Positions 12,581 through 33,300 of a DNA stretch of 64,000 nt are shown here, one piece after another. The notes beneath the pieces were generated by a model. It was not told the origin of the DNA. It was given only the letters and a program-made list of their open reading frames with translations, and ran no database searches. Position 1 is the stretch's first letter, and each line of letters opens with the position of its first letter. The position numbers and the translations under genes are program-made. The DNA is from Acanthochlamys bracteata (lineage: Eukaryota; Streptophyta; Magnoliopsida; Pandanales; Velloziaceae), in NCBI GenBank assembly GCA_019914995.1, contig CM034129.1:9107725-9171724 (forward strand), written 5' to 3'.

Positions 12581-13894
12581 CCATGAAATCTGCACTAGCC
12601 AATAATGAAGAAAGCAATGTTATGCATAGATTGATGATCTTCAGAAGCTTTATAAAAGAAAATTTAATTCAATTACCAGCTCCGTCTTTTCTCTCTTTCT
12701 CTTCATTGTACCGTATTGCACATTACTGTTGTACTCCTGGATTCAGAAATTTATCACCAAAATATTTTTAAAAAAGCTGCTGCACTGATTCAGCTAATTA
12801 AAATCTGTCTCTGCTGCTACTGATCAGGAGTCAGTCAGGACCTTTGCAGGAAAGAGTTTTAACGGATTCTTGACTTTTCAGTCTACTTCTAGAAGATCAT
12901 GTAAATTCTGTGCAACATAATTCACTGTCTATGTATTTTGATTTTTTTCTTAAAAAAGTGCACCAAACTAATTCATGTTGGTAAAAGCGACTAAAGTTTC
13001 GATGGTAAATGTGTTGGACATTGCTGACGCATATACAAATTTTAGATACTGAATATGCATGAAACCTTACTGTACTGTAGATTAAAGTTTTCACTGTGGC
13101 CTGCAGATGGCATCAGTGAAAACCTACCCAAACTGTTCATGAACATTTAGCTATGTATCACAAGGTGTAGCCTCCTCTGTTGTCTTTACCTATTCCTGCT
13201 ATGTATGTTTAATTGTCTATACTTATTCAGGAAAAGTCAGGAAATCTATCAATACATGTAGCAATTCTAAGCATTTCTATATATAATAATACTGTCACAT
13301 AACAATTCCCCATAAATATGATTGCTGTTACTGTCTTCTAAAAGCTGGTTTTACCACTGGCCCTTTGCTTTCACTTCTGCTGCTGCTGCTAATTCTGAAA
13401 ACTGTTTCTCTTCTTAGCTCAACTGTACACTGCTAAGGTTGAATCCGAAATATACATACATATCACATATATCATCACCTCTCTGCCAACTATTTGATGC
13501 GCTGCACTTCATATTTCTTATACAGAAACTGAGAAGGAAAAGGCGACTAACAATAGAACTGAGTTCAGGAAGGTGGACTCTAGCTTGCATTGAAAGCACA
13601 GAAGATACATGAACTTGTCCTGCCGTTTCTTCTAATAGTCTTCATCTGAAGATACCATATTGTACAACAGAAGGGTAAGGGCATAAACGCCTTTCCCGCA
13701 ACCAATTAATGTAAGAAGGAGAATGGACACTTAAATTATTATTCATTAAATCAATATAAACTATACTGTCAAAAATACATCAACCTCACACAACCAGATA
13801 CTATTCAGGGGACAAACAGACCTAGAGACATTGTATCGACTATAAACCTCTAAAATAAAATACAAGAAAAAAAGGACCACCTGAATGTATACTC
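12581..13894. other. Spacer downstream of SEC23, probably including its 3' UTR
   Basis: The sequence is less AT-rich than the desert to its left. The part next to the SEC23 stop is likely 3' UTR. Short frames on both strands (for example 12583-12771 and 13414-13599) show no recognisable domain and no coding-like composition. Confidence 0.45.
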
Positions 13895-21032
<7,138 letters not shown>

Positions 21033-21060
21033 CGGTGGTGGTGGTAACGCACGAGCGAAC

Positions 21061-21079
21061 GGAGAGAGAGAGAGAGAGA
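21061..21079. repeat. (GA)n microsatellite in the SEC23 leader
   Basis: A GA dinucleotide run about 30-50 bp upstream of the SEC23 start reads as (CT)n on the coding strand. CT-rich leaders are common near plant transcription starts. Confidence 0.7.
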
Positions 21080-22400
21080 AAATTTTTAGGAGAGAAAAAA
21101 CAAAAGAAAGAAAAATAAAACGCTCCGCCGGCTCGGGACGGGCGGAAGTTTTATTTTCCGCGGGCGTTCCTTCTTTTTAACCCTTTTTACCTTCAATCAA
21201 TCAATTTTGACAGGCACGTGACGCTTAATTAATTCTCTTTCTTTTTTTTATTCAACAAAACTAAAATAAAAACTTGAATTATACTACCAAATTAATTTTG
21301 TGAATTTCTACTTTACATGATTGTTTAAAGGACCGGATCCAACAACCAAGCGTTAGACCATTTGATTGCCGGGTTGTTTGAATTTGCTTGCAATAAAATA
21401 ATTTTTTAAATGAATTTGATGATATTTTTAAGAATGATCTGGTCTGACTTCATTTAGAATTAGATTCGACTAATTGGATCGAAGTAGCAAATCTTTAGTG
21501 TATCAAAAGTAAACGTTTGAAACTCGTATCTGTATTCATTTTTTTCGATGATAAATCTCTCCATAACTTATCTAATAATTATTAAAATTTGACTGAGATT
21601 CTCAGTTGTCACTGAAAAGTATCGACTTTGAATGCTTTGTACATAGATAGTTTTAGTTTAGATTTTGATGAGTTTTTTTTGTGCTTAATTTGTTGAAACT
21701 TTTGACATTAGATGAGATAATAGGGTTGAAGAAAATATTTTTTTAACATATTACTTATTTTAGTTTGATTTGATAGGAGCTGTATTTAAAATTTTAATTA
21801 CATTCGTCTATTATTTTCTATGTTATGTTTATGAATTGAATTATAAAAATTAAGACGCAGATTGTGAGTGGTTGATGCTAATCGAAGATTATACAAATTT
21901 GAGGAGAGATGGTTTGGAATATTTAAAATATTTTTTTAAAATAAAAACATTATAATATTACGAAAATAAATTAAATATTTATTAAAAATAATACAAGATA
22001 TATAAAATTTATAATATATTATTTTATATATTTAAAGAAATTTTTAAAAATTATTTAAGTATTTTACTTATTAAAAATAATAAAATTCTGAAATAAAAAT
22101 AGTATTACGATATTTTAAAAATTGTTTTACCGAAGGCTAATTTAATAGGTGTATCTGGACCGGCTTATTACTAGTCGTTGAGTCGACTAGAGCGCGTTTG
22201 ATTTAACTTTTCAAAATTATTTTTTAATTATATATTTTTTAATATATATTTTATAAATATATAAAAAATTTATTTAAAAATTTAAAAATATAAAAAAATT
22301 TATAAAATAAAATTTTTTATTACATATTTTTATTTAAAAAAAAATTATTTAAAAAAAACTCCGTTCATAATCCGTTCCAAATCCCATCCCCGTAGAACTT
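21080..22400. promoter_or_regulatory. Divergent SEC23 / ALA2 intergenic region
   Basis: About 1.3 kb separates the SEC23 leader from the CT-rich ALA2 leader, so promoters for both genes should lie here. The part next to SEC23 is GC-richer. The middle is AT-rich with no gene. A copy of the AT-rich repeat (about 22190-22370) lies directly before the ALA2 leader. Confidence 0.45.
22190..22370 (+). repeat. AT-rich dispersed repeat copy next to the ALA2 leader
   Basis: It begins GAGCGCGTTTGATTTAAC and continues with the usual TTTTTAATTATATATTTTTT arm and A-rich arm. It ends near ACTCCGTTCATAATCC. Confidence 0.45.
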
Positions 22401-24108
22401 TGGATCTTGCATCTGTTTCATGGTAGGAAAAGCTTGGGTCTTTACTACTTCATCCGGGCCTCTCCTTCTTCCTCTCCCCCCGTCCTTGTACTATTCATCT
22501 CCTTCTCTGCGCGCCGGCGATCTCCTTCTCTTTGCCATAAAGACCATCACCACTGCAACTGCCGTCGCCGCTGTCACAGTGGAGCGCCATCGCTCGAGGT
22601 TCTACGCGGACCTGCCCCGTCTTCTTATTCCTTCCTACACCTTCTCCTATCCTCAATTCATCACTTAAACCACTGCCGCGTCCTTCTTCCCCTCCTTCGC
22701 TCGTCCCGCGCGAGTCCGCCGGGATTGCCTATCTCTCGCCGCCAGCCGCGATTGTGGCTGTGGTTTTGCAGCGTCTTCTTCTCCCTCGCCTGAGCACTTG
22801 TGCAGCTGCTCGCTGCTCCCTTCTTCTCCTTCTCGCTGTGATCGCGTTGCTCGCCGCCACCACAAATTGTCATTGCTGCTCTGTTGCTGCTTCTTGTAAA
22901 AACCCTTATTGGTTGTCTCCCCTTCTCTGGCTGATCCGAATCCTGCCGGCGCCTTAATTTACAGGAATCTGGCGGACAGGTGCCCCACCTCACTGGTGAG
23001 TTGCAATACTCGTTCTTTGTCTTTTAAATTGCTGTTGAACCATCTATGGCTCCATTTTAACAGATGTGTTTCCTTTGATCGGGAACTTTGTCATCGGGTT
23101 ACGAAGGTGATCGAACGTTCATTGATCCTTTCCCTTAAGCCTCCGAAACCTGTTGGCCCTAACATTAAATAAGTATTTATGAAATGTTGAATGAGGATTG
23201 AGTATGAGATGGTGAATTGATGTATCAAACGAATCTTGAGTTCGAATGCACATTAGCAGCAATTGGTAAGATTATGGATTGTTGGTATTGATTGTTGTGA
23301 TTGGTATTGGTTTCAGTTTATTGTGAAGGCGTAGTAATTATATCTATATATGTACTAAAAGGAAACGGATTTAGGCCGAGTGATACGGCTTGAAGATAGC
23401 TCGCGGATCTGGGTGATTGTATGACCCTCAGGCAAGGGTTGGTCATGTCTTTTCCTTCTTAGCTTTTATTGTTAGTCTATTAGCACAAATAAAATCTGTT
23501 TTGAAAATTTTGGCATATATTCCCACTACTAATGCATAAAAAATTTCTCCCTTATGCTATATAATGTTTGTATGGCGCATGCTTAAAATGAATTATGATA
23601 ATTAATTATAGTAGCATGCTAGAAAGTAATTAGGCTAGATGCAGGTGGGAATTATTGCCTTTATATATTATAACATGCTAGCACCTTATAGTAAGTATAC
23701 CTTAAGAAATTTTCTATGCAAATGCATGCTATATAAAAGTTGTTTTCCTTAACTACTCTATATACATTTTGCCTTATATGTATATATAAGTATGATTATA
23801 AGAATGCCATTATAAGCTTTAAGCCTAATATTTGGTTATGTATCGATCCCCGCACTGCATGGAGGCAGGCGATGTGAGTTAGGAGATGAGTTGAGGAACT
23901 CAATGTTGTGACGCAGCCCACCTATGGCCATAGACTCATTTCGGCCCCATGTATTCGTAGCCTATTCGGATTGATAATAGATGATCGATTAATAGCTTTA
24001 GTGGGGTGCATAAGGAGTCTGAACATAGGGTTTTGGTGGAGGTATATGTGTTGGAGACTCTATCTCGTTTATATTATACTATCCTAACTTGCTGACCCTT
24101 TATATATA

Positions 24109-24150
<42 letters not shown>

Positions 24151-24366
24151 TGATTTGGATTGGTATATTCCTGTTCCAGTGTCAAGTGACTCCTTGCTTG
24201 TTATATTTTGTTGAATAACTTACTGTTTGTTGACATTACTATTCATTAATTTCTGCTAGCTAGTTCTCATATCAATGCCGTTTCGCTTTGGACAGACGGG
24301 GACATGGAAGCATTGTAGTTTTTGTACTTCTGATTACTAAGAAGAATAAGCTACACTTTTCACCTA
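22400..24366 (+). other. Probable 5' leader of ALA2: CT-rich exon, leader intron, uORFs
   Basis: From about 22400 to 22993 the sequence is strongly C/T-rich, unlike the surrounding DNA, as in a long 5' UTR. A donor (CTCACTG/GTGAGTTG) lies at 22993/22994. A fitting acceptor (TTTGGACAG) ends at about 24295, shortly before the start codon, so a 1.3-kb leader intron is likely. The exon holds ATG-initiated uORFs, the longest 22420-22668 (82 codons). Their predicted peptides resemble no family and look like translated CT-repeats. The proposed intron carries a (TA)n microsatellite at 24101-24147, plus a stretch near 23350-24060 that may be an old transposon fragment. Confidence 0.5.
24101..24147. 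repeat. (TA)n microsatellite
   Basis: A nearly perfect TA dinucleotide run, interrupted once by a C at 24110, lies within the proposed ALA2 leader intron. Confidence 0.9.
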
Positions 24367-27300
24367 ATGATGAAGCGATTCGTTTACATCAATGACAGCG
24401 TTCCATCCAAAGAAGCTTACTGTGATAACAGAGTGTCTAACACAAAGTATACACTAATCAATTTTCTTCCAAAGAACTTATGGGAACAGTTCAGGTATGT
24501 TTCTATCATGGAATTTCCTTCTCTTCCCTTTCTTTTTTCTATTTAGTTATCTCTTTTCCAAGTACCTTATAATCTTTGGGTAACAATCTCTCTATATAAA
24601 AATCTACCTCACCAAATTTAAGCATCTTTTGTTGGGGTCATGTGAAATTCATGCGTAGTAAGAAAGGAAGTTGTCAATATTAGTGTGTCTCTTGAAAAGA
24701 AGCTATTGTAATTTTCTAGTTTTATCTTTTTTATATTTTGTCTGTTTTGTGAAGAGAATTTCCCTGGTGCTTGAAAATTTGAAGATATCATGTTTTGTGG
24801 TCACTTGTCTGTTGGAAATTCTTCGAAGTAAATCTGAAGAACTGGCTTGTATGATTCCAAAACATTCATTAGAAAAGAACTTATTCTAATTCTCAGTCTA
24901 CTCTTTTTTTGTCCCATAACTTGTTTGTAAATAGAATTTTATTCTGAAACCGTTGTTGCCTTTACCATAGTTTACTTAGAAATCAACAACACTTCTAACT
25001 ATTTTGGCCAAATTTTGTACTCAATCTCTGAACTTTAGGAAAATGTCTAGCTGTCCTTGAACATCTAGAAGTATCTTCTATGCCTTGGTTTTGAGAATAT
25101 AATAAGCCTTTATTCTTAATCAATTGAATCTCTTTAGTTTATACTTACGCAATGCATCTTTACCTAATGCTTTTAGTTTTTGTTTTTGGAATTCACCTTT
25201 GAAATTGCACTAATTACATTAAGGAACAAAATTGTTGGGAAACAGTTTCCTTGAAGATATTCTAGACCATAATGGTGACAAGAATGTGTATTCGAGCCTA
25301 TAGAAAACGCAGAACAATCTTCAAGTACTAAAGTACAACTGCAAAGATGCTATCATCAAAAGTTCATGGACAAAATAAATTTAAAAAGTTTAATGACATA
25401 ACTGAAAACATTTAGTCATCTGACTAATTGCGACTTTTGCCTCTTTTTTTTTTCCAATTTAAAATCCTGTTGAAGCTAGAGCATTGTGCCTGCTCTTCAG
25501 GGTATTATATGTATCTTTTATTTTATTTATGCATAAGACTTTTATGGGACATCTTCTTGCATGTGATTTTGATATACTTGGTATTTGCAGTCGATTTATG
25601 AACCAGTACTTTCTGTTGATCGCTTGCCTCCAACTTTGGCCTCTAATAACTCCCGTAAACCCAGCAAGCACTTGGGGTCCTCTCATCATTATTTTTGCTG
25701 TATCCGCTACAAAAGAAGCATGGGATGACTACAATAGATATCTTTCTGATAAGCAAGCAAATGAAAAAGAAGTATGGGTTGTAAAAGATGGCATAAGGAA
25801 GCATGTATGGTAACTTCTAACTCAGCTAGTTTATTCTGCAGATGGCCTTCCTTTTGCTCCAACTGAAAAGATGGGATTAACTGTTTTGATTGCTTCATTT
25901 GTAAGTATTCACTTGGAGGGTCCTTAGAGTATCTATGAAACAGTGCTGCATTTGCAGATGATCTTTTTCTTTGCGTCTTTAGGTCCCAAGTATTGTAATG
26001 TAAATGAAAGGCCAATTTTGTAAGAATGCAAGACTCTTTGAATGACCTTTTTTCCTAACTGCTGACTAGGTGAAAGAGCAAGAACTATTTGGTATTAATC
26101 ATGACTTGCAACTGCGTACGAAGATGTTATGCGTTTGTAAAGTTTATAGGATTCACCTAGTCCTGAGCCCTTTTAACCTTTTAACCAAGTGTGTCCACTC
26201 CTCAATGGGGAGGTTGGATGTTTAAAATTCAGGCCGTGCCACTTTACTCCGAAGGCAGTCTTTTGGGATAACATATTGTTTTAGTATTGCAAGACAAATG
26301 TAGTTGTGGCATCTTTTGGGAGCACATCTATACTTTCATTAAGTGTGTGAGTAGAGTTAAAAGTGGAAATTTCTTTTCACAAAATGCACCCACATATACA
26401 TCAAATATTACTTATTTGATCATTTATGTTCCCACGAAGTCCTTTCTTAAGAAATAGAATTTACATTTAAGTAAAAACATTACAAAGCAAATAAATTTAT
26501 TAAGTATACATTCCCTTTAATAACAAATATGATGTATAAATATTTATTATTCTATTTCAATTTTTAAGCTAGCTCCTTTATGAAGAGTAACAAACTAAAC
26601 CTTCAATTTAGGCTTCAAGAGTGAGAGATTTCAATGAATACATTGTGTTTCTTCTGATGAAATGAATAAACTATGTTCTTAGATAATTTGTAAACCGATA
26701 TTTCAATGAAGATTACGTTGGAAGCTTCTCCCTTGATTTTTACACCTTTGTATGACATGTAGAAATTTGGTCAATTTGATATTAGTAGTATTGTATTGAT
26801 TGTTTATTGTAATTAACATAATCAACAATTTTTTACGTCACAACATATTAAAGTGATTCAAACAAATTCAGGTGAGTAGCGTAGCATTTGAACTTGTATA
26901 ATACACTAATTTGAAGATTGGCCGCCCGTTGTTAGTTCTCTGTGCTTTTAGTTTTTCGTTAAAATATTTTATTTTATTCCTTAACATTGGGTTTTCACAT
27001 AAGGATGTGTCTCCATGTGTGTATACTCTCTTTCTTCTATCCAATGTTTCTTCTTGGATCGAAATTTCATGCTCAAACCAGAGGGGATATTGTTTGTGTA
27101 CCATCATGTTTGCTCCTAATTAGGATCTTTTTAGAAACAAAAAATTCAGATAACGTCTGTGTTCTTCAGTTTCATCTGCAGTTAGTGCCCCTACAATGCC
27201 TATATATTGCAATTTGCATGTTCTCTTAGTTTAATGATGGAGCTTGTGCGCCCTTCTAGCAAATAAGATTTATTGCATCTGTTTTTTCTTCTTGTTTTTG

Positions 27301-30300
27301 AAGTTGCTTAGACAGAGGATGTTTTGATAAGGGAGTATTTTTAACTCTAAAGCAAAAAAGGCACTTGCTATATTGTATATGTAATTATTCCTATTCCTAT
27401 ATCATAGTTGCACTTCTTAAATTTCAGATTAAAGCTCAGGATATTCATGTTGGCAACATAGTGTGGTTGCGGGAGAATGATGAAGTACCTTGCGATCTTG
27501 TTGTAATTGGCACGTCTGATCCCCAAGGCGTTTGCTATGTGGAGGTAATGCTCATCACAATTTTATTTTCACCACAGCAATCTTCTGTAGCAGGATTTTG
27601 GAATATACTTTTATTATGACTTTACATCTATTTATTTATTTGATTTTGACTTGTTAAATTGCTATGGAAATTGCTTATCAAACTGATTTTTTGAGCATGG
27701 TAACATTTTATATGCTTGTTATGGAGTCAACTGTTCGTTGTTTTCAACAAAGTTGATAAAAGTTTCCTGGGTGTTACATTATCAGCTCTTGAGTCTAGAA
27801 AGGAACATGAAAGTGCTGGCTCTATATGCGTGTCTCTACTTTATAGAAAGGGAATTTGCTGCTTGTGTAGTTGAAACTTGGAAGAACTTGAAGGCATGCA
27901 ATCGTACTTGTTAGCAAAGTTGTTCAAGACTCCGAAGAATATCAACATTACGAACATGTGAATATGTTTTTTCCTCAGTCCTGTTTGGCATGTAGGGATC
28001 GAGGAAATCTGAATCTCTATTAATGTATGGGCGCTAAGATGGAGCAAAGTTCTTTAAACTGCTAAATCTGGATCCGGAAACTGAGAGTTTAAAATTGAGC
28101 GCATCAAAGATGAACCTAAGAGAATACTTGTAATGAAGTTGCAACTAAGGTTAAAGGTGGATTGGTTATCAAATTGCTGGATCCATAAAATATCTGATGG
28201 AGTAGCGAAATGGGCATCTATAACATTTATCAAATTGTTTACAAGAAAATTTTCTGTTATGTCTTTTCTTCAGACTGCTGCTTTGGATGGAGAAACTGAT
28301 TTGAAGGCACGAGTCATCCCGGCAGCTTGTATCGGATTGTCATCAGAGCAATTACAGAAGATTAAGGCAAGTGTTTTCTGCACATTCAAATTGGTTTTTC
28401 TTGGTAGAACACTTTTATGAACTTACTCATTTCCTATGATTCTTCATCTATATAGGGTGCCATTGAATGTCCCAGCCCAGACAAAGACATTAGAAGATTT
28501 GATGCAAATCTACGCTTGCTTCCCCCTTTTCTAGATAACGATCTATGCCCTTTGAGCATCAATAACACAGTTCTGCAATCTTGTTATTTGAGGAATACAG
28601 AATGGGCATGTGGAGTAGCAATTTATACAGGCAAGTTTAGAATAATCCAAAACTCACTTTCACGCTTAAAGACTGCAGTTTTTGAAAATATTGAACAATG
28701 GAGACACATCTTGTTGGGCTACTATCATGTGACCAATCTTCGAACTTTCTATGTTTTGTTTAGGCAGTTTGAGTGGGGATTATATTGAGTGTAACTGTAG
28801 AAGCCTTTGCAGTTGTTGTAAAACAATGGGCTTGCTGCATACTTGCATGATTAAAATTGGATATCTTCTCTGATAAGTAAAACAGATCTTATGATTTTTG
28901 TAGTTTGAACATTTCCTGCTGAGAAGTGTTGAATTCAGCAACTGATAATTAAAGAATTATAATTGTTTTGGTTTGTTTTGAAATTGGTGTTTGTTATTCT
29001 TAGTAGGTCACTTTTCCCAAGTGCATTTTGATTTTGTTGTAGCTGTGTTTTACTAAAGTCTTAATGCAGATTTGGCCCCTCATCTGGACATCAAGTTGCA
29101 CTTTAGCTGAACAGAGGTGCAGTTTGGTCCCTGTACTAAACCCAAACAAAGCTATTTAGTACGTCTAGTAGCAGAAACTTATTTAGTTAACTTGATACGA
29201 CAATCAATTTGAACGATGTGGCTACAAAACTCCCTTATAGTAGTGACCATGATACAATTAGTGAACATTATGTATTTGATCTGATGACTAGAAGATTCCT
29301 TTTATCCCCAAATTTCAAGTCACTAAGCTTAACCATAATATATGAGAAATTCTATAAACTCTAAGGAATCTGATACGATTCTTGGAAGCTGGGTTATTTT
29401 TCTCTGGTTGCCCTGGTTATAATTTATGGTTAATGTGAAAGGCTTTTTGCTGGTTGGAGTCCCATTTCGAGCAGTGTGTTTTGAGTCGCTGTTTTTCCTC
29501 TCTGTTAACTGTTGAGAATCGTGTTGAATTGCATGCAGAATTCTATTGGTTGTATTGGTAATCTCATGTCCATCAATGTTTCAGGAAACGAGACAAAGTT
29601 GGGAATGAGTAGAGGCGTGCCTGAGCCCAAGCTCACTGCTGTTGACGCGATGATTGATAAATTGACTGGAGCAATATTTCTTTTCCAAATTGTGGTTGTT
29701 GTAGTTCTTGGTTTTGCTGGTAATGTTTGGAGAGATACAGAAGCTCGAAAGGTAATACCGACGTTATTGGTTTTACTGGTTCTGATGCAAATTCTTTTTG
29801 TTTCTTTTCCAAACTGACTATTACTACTGTTCTTTGCGGATGTTGTACCTTTTAGAATATAGAGGAGGAGTAAGGTGTTGCTCTTTGTGTCTTAGGTTGG
29901 AGGTGGCGGTTGATTTATGAGAAGTAGGAATGTGGTGATAATTTGCATCCACACCATGTATATAGAATGCATGTAAATTAGCATAAAAGTTTCTTTACTA
30001 CTACACTTGTTTGTAATGTATAGCAGTTTACTGCTTTTAGGGTGACACAGTAAATGGACTAGCTTTGCTTCTTTTTTTTATATGTTTATGTGAAGTCGTG
30101 GCTAGAAATACCAAATATTAGTCTTTAGTTGGTGATTTAGTTGAAGACTTTTCTGTCTTTTAGCATCTAATGCATGTCATCTGATGCCTCTTTTCTTTAT
30201 TTTATAGCTGTGGTATGTTAAATATCCAGTTGAAGGGCCATGGTACGAGCTTTTGATCATCCCCCTTCGATTTGAACTTCTATGTTCGATAATGATTCCT

Positions 30301-33300
30301 ATATCAATTAAGGTATGAGATGTAGTGTTTCCAATGATTTAGTTTCTCTAAATCTCTTATTGTTGGCATCTATTATACACCATCGTCATAGTGATTATAT
30401 TAAGACTAATTAGATAACTGTATATTCAATGTGATTGCACATAAATTGAGAAGTTTCATAGAATCTACTGAACAGATTGATCATTGTTTAATTGAGCTTT
30501 CTATAAGTGGACGGCTTTATTTTGTAATTAACTAAATGTCCAGATCTTTTGTTGTTTGGGATGGTTTAATACAAATTCCATATTAAGTTTGGTTTCGTCT
30601 GACTCAATGTTTAAGTTTGGATGATGCTGATGGAGAACCGACGTATAAACATCGAAACAACATTTTTAAATAAATATTCGAAACAGAAGGCTGGGTCATA
30701 GCTTTATAGTGCTCTATAATTTTATATGCTAATATCTATTGCTAGAAAATTTCGAGCAATACTTTTCTTCAGGAGAAGACAACATGTACCCTTCTTCTTT
30801 CACAATGTTTCTAATAGACGACCAACAATTAGTTATGCAAAAGGTAGTTGTCATTGTATGTTAGCTATACAACGAGAACTACATGAAGTTTTCTTTGTCA
30901 ATATACAAGTAACTTTGAATGACAGACCAATTGGAGTGCCTGAAGATGGTAGGAGCTAGCTGATTTAGAGAATGTTGAGCACTAAACTCCTAGATTGCTC
31001 GAGATGATTGAAGGAGGAAAGTTGTTCAAGTTTTCGAAGTCATTAATTAATTATTTATTTTTTGCATGGGAACATGGTGATAGTTAAGTTTTCAAAATAT
31101 TGGCAGTTGTCTTTACTGCAAGTTTCTTTTCTGTACTGGTATGTTCAACTTCTTGGCATTATCGTGATTGAATATATTTATGGATGCCTATCCATACTGC
31201 AGGTATCACTAGACTTTGTCAAGAGCTTATATGCAAAATTCATTGACTGGGATGAGGAGATGTATGATCAAGATACTAGTACACCCTCACATGCTGCAAA
31301 GTAAGTAATTCTTTGATGTGCATATATTCAAGTGGTTTTATATGAGTGTCATGACGATCACTTCTATGGTTTATTTTGTTATCCTTTCTTTTCCTCTTTA
31401 TGGGTGCAGTACAGCAATTAGTGAGGATTTGGGGCAAGTAGAATATATTCTGACTGACAAAACAGGGACCCTTACAGAGAACAACATGATGTTCAGAAGA
31501 TGCTGTATTGGTGGCAATTTCTATGGCAATGAATGTGGAGATGCTCTAAAAGGTGCTTTGTTAGTCCTAATTGATAAAGCTATTATAATTTTCCTGGCAA
31601 ATTTTAGCTTCAATGATGCTACATTGCATTCAGCCAATATATGTTTTGTTTATTTATTTATTTTAATTCAAATTATAGAGTATGGTTACAGTTGTTTCTG
31701 TAATTTCTTGATTGACAGCGTAAATGTAGGTAATACCTTATTCCTTCTTGCCTTCTGTGGGTATTAGATGATAATGTTTTGGGGCTGCTACCTATATGGA
31801 TCCTTACTTGCAAATACGTTATTTTGAGATTGTGTTTGCTGCTATGATCTTTCTCCTGCTTTGTTGGAATCCTGTAATTCTTCCTTTTCTTTGTGAGGCC
31901 TTTTTTCCAACGATTCAAATCTAACCCTTTTCTCTTTTTACATATATGAAACGAAAATTTTGCGTAGGAAGAGCATTGCTGAAATTGATGGGTTAGAGGG
32001 CCTGTTTTGGTAGAGTTATTGGGAAGATAGAATCTAAGTTCAGAAGCTAGATTCTGGAATATAGGATCTCAACTTCTAGCTTTCCACCTTTTCTTGCTTC
32101 TTTTAGCTAGAACCTACAATCACAAGCTCTGCCATGCATATCTTTCAGATTTTCAACAAGTTAAAAGCTAGAAGCCACGGCCTTTTCTAAAGCACAATAG
32201 GACATATGTTTCAGTTTTTGAATAAAGCTAGAAGCTTATGTTAGAGGCTCGACCCACAGGAGTTAAAGCTATTTAAACAATTAGTCTTAGTAAAATATTT
32301 TAAGCGTTGCTTTCTTCGCCTAGTTCGGCTCCTTGGTAGACCTTTTTGTCTATGAGAAATATTATTCATAATAGACATTTGTTGGAAAGTCGTTTCGATA
32401 TATTACAACAAGGAATCACCACCTTAAATACGACGAGGACTAATGTCAGTTTATTTTGTTTCTTGCTTCAACTCATTCACAAAAATCATCACATCCTTGA
32501 TCTTCTCAACCTCTTTATGTTGGCCTTCATTTCTTGTACTTGGCTCTTTTAAAGGAAGTTGATTCCTTACCTTTGGTAACACACAATGTTAGTTGTTATT
32601 TATCTGGTAGTTATGATCTGACATGCTTATAACTTCTTGTGGCAGCAGCTGCTAATGTGAGCAACTAACTGAAAAGAAAACAACAATTTTATAACTATTT
32701 CCATTTTAGGATTTGCTATGGCATATCTCGTAGCTCTGATAAATTACAATCTGTACTGTATTTGTTGCATTCCAACTGGAAAATCATGAGATCTTCACAA
32801 AAGAGGTTCAGAGACATTAATGAACATTCTCAATAACTAACAAACTTATGTGTTTTGTTTTCTGCCTCTATTCCCCTTTTTCAGACTTGATTCATGGTTA
32901 TACATCTAATACATTCCTTTTCTTTTGTTAGACATCGATTTTCTCACTGCTGTTGGAAATAATGTACCAGATGCCATAAGATTTCTTGAAATTATGTCGA
33001 TATGCAACACTGTAATTCCTATCAAAGGGTAACTTTCTTCTACGTCCTGTATTCTGTCAGCATCTTTTTGTGCTCAATTATAGTTGCTGATCATTCTCTT
33101 TTCTTCTATCATTATATGCTTCATTATCATAGAAGTAGTGGTGCTATTTCATACAAGGCTCAGTCTCAAGATGAAGAAGCTCTTGTTAATGCCGCTGCTC
33201 AATTGCATATGGTTCTTATCAACAAAAGCGGCAATATGCTTGGTATTACGTTTGGGATGTCATAATGTGATAACTGACAATGATTTTATAGAAGTCTTAT

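Noticed and set aside
22407..22793. Open frames of 82-128 codons in a CT-rich region, candidate proteins
   Set aside because: The peptides are S/P/L-rich translations of a CT-rich leader, both strands are open, and no domain is seen. They are best read as 5' UTR of ALA2 with possible uORFs.
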